Shown: positions 61,751 to 64,000 of the stretch, in pieces
Position numbering within the stretch: position 1 is the stretch's first letter
Layout of the letters: the number at the start of each line of letters is the position of its first letter
Assembly: GCA_024234875.1 (NCBI GenBank)
Contig: JACKNM010000010.1
Coordinates: 1-64,000, forward strand
DNA length: 64,000 bases
Direction: 5' to 3'
DNA from: Ectothiorhodospiraceae bacterium
GTDB lineage: Bacteria > Pseudomonadota > Gammaproteobacteria > HK1
The notes under the pieces: model-generated
The model's database searches: none
What the model saw: only the letters and a program-made list of their open reading frames with translations
Told to the model about the DNA's origin: nothing
Position numbers and translations under genes: made by a program

Positions 61751-62740
61751 TCAGACGCGGGAGCGCCGAGCGGATTCCGCGCCGGGCCTCGCCGGCCTCG
61801 CCGGCCTCGAGGGCGGCGCCGAGTCGGTGTCGACGTCGGTCGCGCCGAACAGGTCGCGGCGCGCGGCCTCGCTGATCTCGACCACTGCCGGGTGCTTGAT
61901 CCGGCGCTCGCCGGAGATGGCGTAGAAGCGCTCGCGCACGTCCTCGGAGCGGCCGACGACCTCGACCCCGTACTGACTCGTGATCTCCGGGTCGATCACG
62001 CTCGGCGAGGCGAAGACGCCGGTGCCTGCCTGCCCGAACGCCTTGATGAGCGCGCTGTCGTCGAACTCACCGACCGCCACCGGGCGGATGTCCTTCGCGT
62101 CGAACCACAGCTCGAGCGCGCGCCGCAATGCGCTCTCCCGGGTGGGCAGGAGCATCGGCTCGCCGTCGAGCGAGCGCGGGAAGCCGGGCGCGAGCCGTTG
62201 CGCCAGGGAGCTCGCGGCGAAGAACGTGACCCCGCTGTCTCCGAGCAGATGGCTGTAGACGCGGACGTTGAGCCCCGGCGCCGCGGGGCCGTCGGCGAGC
62301 ACGATGTCGAGCTGATGCATCGCCAGATCCGCCATCAGCGCGTCGAGCTTGCCTTCCCGGCACACCATCCGCACCGGGGTCCTCATGGCCAGCGCCGGCT
62401 CGAGCAGGCGGTATGCGACGAGCTTCGGCATCACGTCCGTGATGCCGACGGTGAGGGTCAACGGACCGGTGCGCGCGCCGCCGCGCAACACCTCCGAGAG
62501 CTCGGCGCCGAGGGCGAAGATCTCCTCCGCGTACTCGTAGACCACCTGGCCGGTGTCGGTGAGGACGAGGCGGCGACCCTTGCGCGCGAACAGGCGTGCG
62601 CCGACCGCGTCCTCCAGCATCTTGATCTGCCCGCTGATGGTCTGCGGCGTGACGTGCAGCGCCTGGGCCGCGCGCGCCACCCCACCCTCGCGGGCGACGG
62701 TCCAGAAGTAGAGGAGGTGGTGGTAGTTGAGGTGGCGCAT
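61751..62740 (-). CDS. LysR-family regulator, NhaR-like
   Basis: 329 residues. LNYHHLLYFWTVAREGGVARAAQALHVTPQTISGQIKMLE is split as LNYHHLLYFWTVAREGGVA and RAAQALHVTPQTISGQI, which matches NhaR more than generic LysR (compare LTPQTITGQI in E. coli). Effector domain from about residue 90. NhaR activates sodium/proton antiport in response to sodium. No nhaA is in the window. Preceded 27 bases upstream by the RaiA/HPF-like gene, co-transcribed. Confidence 0.88.
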   Translation of the reverse strand: MRHLNYHHLLYFWTVAREGGVARAAQALHVTPQTISGQIKMLEDAVGARLFARKGRRLVLTDTGQVVYEYAEEIFALGAELSEVLRGGARTGPLTLTVGITDVMPKLVAYRLLEPALAMRTPVRMVCREGKLDALMADLAMHQLDIVLADGPAAPGLNVRVYSHLLGDSGVTFFAASSLAQRLAPGFPRSLDGEPMLLPTRESALRRALELWFDAKDIRPVAVGEFDDSALIKAFGQAGTGVFASPSVIDPEITSQYGVEVVGRSEDVRERFYAISGERRIKHPAVVEISEAARRDLFGATDVDTDSAPPSRPARPARPGAESARRSRV

Positions 62741-62767
62741 GATGGTCTCCTCGCGCGGTGGGGCGCG

Positions 62768-63112
62768 TCAGGCGGGGGTCGGCTCGGGCCGCGGTCGCAG
62801 GCTCGACCGCAACCCGCGCCCGACACGCTGGCCGATGGTGCGCGCGGCGCGGGCGAAGGCGCGCGCGACGGAGGTCTCGAGGTCGCGGTCGCTGGCCGAG
62901 ACCCGCACCGACAGCCGGCGGCGCAGGCGCGCGTCGAGGTCGCAGCGAAACCGGGCCGGGAGTCCCGGTCGGCGCTCGTGGACGATGGTGGCGGTGAGGT
63001 CGTCGATCGCGCCGGCGTAGCGGCTGACCGCGAGGTCGCGGTAGCGCCGGGCGAGCGAGGTCACCTCCTCGCGGTCGAGATCCAGGGTGTCGGTGGCCAG
63101 TATGACCTGCAT
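62768..63112 (-). CDS. Small RaiA/HPF-like protein
   Basis: 114 residues. MQVILATDTLDLDREEVTSLARRY and RFRCDLDARLRRRLSVRVSAS with DLETSVARAFARAARTIGQ follow the beta-alpha-beta layout of ribosome hibernation factors, with a basic C-terminal tail. The similarity is by pattern only. If correct, it would bind the ribosome under stress. It is first in a probable operon with the NhaR-like gene. Confidence 0.6.
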   Translation of the reverse strand: MQVILATDTLDLDREEVTSLARRYRDLAVSRYAGAIDDLTATIVHERRPGLPARFRCDLDARLRRRLSVRVSASDRDLETSVARAFARAARTIGQRVGRGLRSSLRPRPEPTPA

Positions 63113-63458
63113 GGCTCGCTCCTCGGATGGTCGGGGTCGGCGTGCTGCGGTGCCCCGCGGCTCACGCCTCGGATCCGAGATGGGGGTCGTTTTGAGTCGT
63201 AAAAGTCGAATTTAAGGCGCGCAGTATACGAAAAACACGAATGTTTGACAGGCTGTCGAGCAGCTCGGCTCCGCGGCAGTCTGCGCCTCGCACAAGGCTT
63301 ACCCGAGCCCGTCGACGTGTGGGGCGGAGACCGCGCCTCAGACGGCCCGACGACCGGCCGCGATGCGGATCCTCGACCAAGCACCCACGCGCACGGCCGG
63401 CACTCTGCTAGAGTCCGCGCCGCCGCCCGTGGCGCCACCGCGTGAGCTCTCGACCTCC
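63113..63458. promoter_or_regulatory. Divergent regulatory gap with an AT-rich promoter
   Basis: The stretch 63188-63250 is clearly AT-rich compared with the window. On the minus strand it holds TATACT (63223-63228) and CTGTCA (63246-63251), 17 bases apart, placed about 105 bases before the RaiA/HPF-like start. TTGACA on the plus strand (63245-63250) has no matching -10 box. Otherwise no ORF or repeat is recognisable here. Confidence 0.55.
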
Positions 63459-64000
63459 ATGGCCACCGCTGACCTCGCCGCTCCACGGCGTGACTCCAAG
63501 GTGATCGGGCTCGTCAGCACCGGTCACTTCTTCAGCCACTTCTACATGTTGCTCCTGCCGCCGCTGTTCCCGGTGCTGCGCGACGTCTACGGCGTGGGGT
63601 TCACCGAGCTCGGCCTCACCATCACCGCCTACAGCCTGGTCACCGGTCTCATCCAGGCGCCGGTCGGCTTCCTGGTCGACCGCTACGGCGCGCGGATGCT
63701 GTTGGTGGCCGCGCTGGCCCTGGAGTCGGTGGCGATCGGCGCAATCGGACTGTTCCCGAGCTTCGGTGCCCTGATCGTGCTGATGATGATCGCCGGCGTC
63801 GCCAACGCGGTCTTCCATCCGGCCGATTACGCCCTGCTCAACGCCTCGGTCGATCCACGACGGATGGGGCGGGCGTTCTCGATGCACACGTTCGCCGGGC
63901 ACCTCGGTACCGCGGCGGCGCCGATCACCGTGCTCTGGCTGATGGCGGTGAGCGACCTCTCGACCGCGTTGCTGATCTGCGGAGCGGCGGGTGTGGTCGT
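63459..64000 (+). CDS. Major facilitator superfamily transporter, N-terminal part
   Basis: Open from ATG 63459 to the window end, 180 codons so far. Five or so membrane segments are visible; VGFLVDRYGARMLLVAAL is the loop 2-3 MFS signature (DRxGxR). ISTGHFF-like and AVFHPADYALLNASVDPRRMGRAF recall fosmidomycin-resistance/Fsr-type exporters. Substrate unknown. Its rest lies right of the window. Confidence 0.85.
   Translation, partial: MATADLAAPRRDSKVIGLVSTGHFFSHFYMLLLPPLFPVLRDVYGVGFTELGLTITAYSLVTGLIQAPVGFLVDRYGARMLLVAALALESVAIGAIGLFPSFGALIVLMMIAGVANAVFHPADYALLNASVDPRRMGRAFSMHTFAGHLGTAAAPITVLWLMAVSDLSTALLICGAAGVV

Overview
The window is a GC-rich (visibly about 70 %) bacterial chromosome segment with dense genes, short gaps, GTG/TTG starts and Shine-Dalgarno sites. 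GlpR-GlpD, a PEP-CTERM protease, NfeD-stomatin, a BLUF protein, an NhaR-type regulator and two families of GC-rich palindromic repeats suggest a pseudomonad-phylum organism, probably a gammaproteobacterium. No rRNA or marker gene is present, so this placement is tentative. I saw no tRNA, rRNA, CRISPR array or prophage.

Layout. (1) 1-3.7 kb is lower in GC and holds a truncated IS4-family transposase, small unrelated genes (VOC protein, hypothetical proteins, 4-oxalocrotonate tautomerase) and a well-formed integron attC site at 1736-1798. It reads as the end of an integron gene-cassette array whose integrase would lie left of the window. (2) 3.7-11.3 kb: small exported and membrane proteins, galE, a PEP-CTERM trypsin-like protease, a FmdB zinc ribbon, an FAD oxidoreductase, a CitE-like lyase and a methyltransferase. 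(3) 11.3-20.7 kb: a catabolic-looking block with a family VIII esterase, a fused B12-dependent mutase-like protein, RidA, a DoeA/creatinase-type hydrolase, a formyltransferase-fold protein, an orphan molybdenum hydroxylase large subunit and a ProC-like protein. A tandem palindromic repeat (17.1-17.5 kb) has duplicated the end of one of these genes. (4) 20.7-26.1 kb: glpR-glpD with a 13-bp inverted-repeat operator, two small proteins and a membrane-anchored glutamate-synthase-like protein. (5) 26.3-35.8 kb: hyuA-hyuB, nfeD-stomatin, and a tightly coupled CoA-transferase/cupin/AtuA/AtuA-partner operon. (6) 35.8-47.6 kb: a BLUF photoreceptor, then a peptide ABC transporter operon flanked by a beta-lactamase-fold hydrolase, an amidase and a penicillin-acylase homologue, which together suggest uptake and hydrolysis of amide or peptide-like compounds. 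(7) 47.6-64 kb: a cNMP-GGDEF diguanylate cyclase, an ankyrin protein, an SDR, an APS kinase fused to an ATP-sulfurylase domain with lost catalytic motifs, TenA plus a cysteine hydrolase, a Gfo/Idh-SDR-ketopantoate reductase group, a TPR protein with an RNase J-like protein, a 2,4-dienoyl-CoA-reductase-type flavoprotein, a cupin, an NhaR-like regulator with a RaiA/HPF-like protein, and the start of an MFS transporter cut by the window edge.

The observations most worth following are the attC site and cassette remnant, the catalytically degenerate sulfurylase domain on an apparently intact APS kinase, the B12-mutase-like fusion, and the repeat families whose first bases supply TAG stop codons to adjacent genes.
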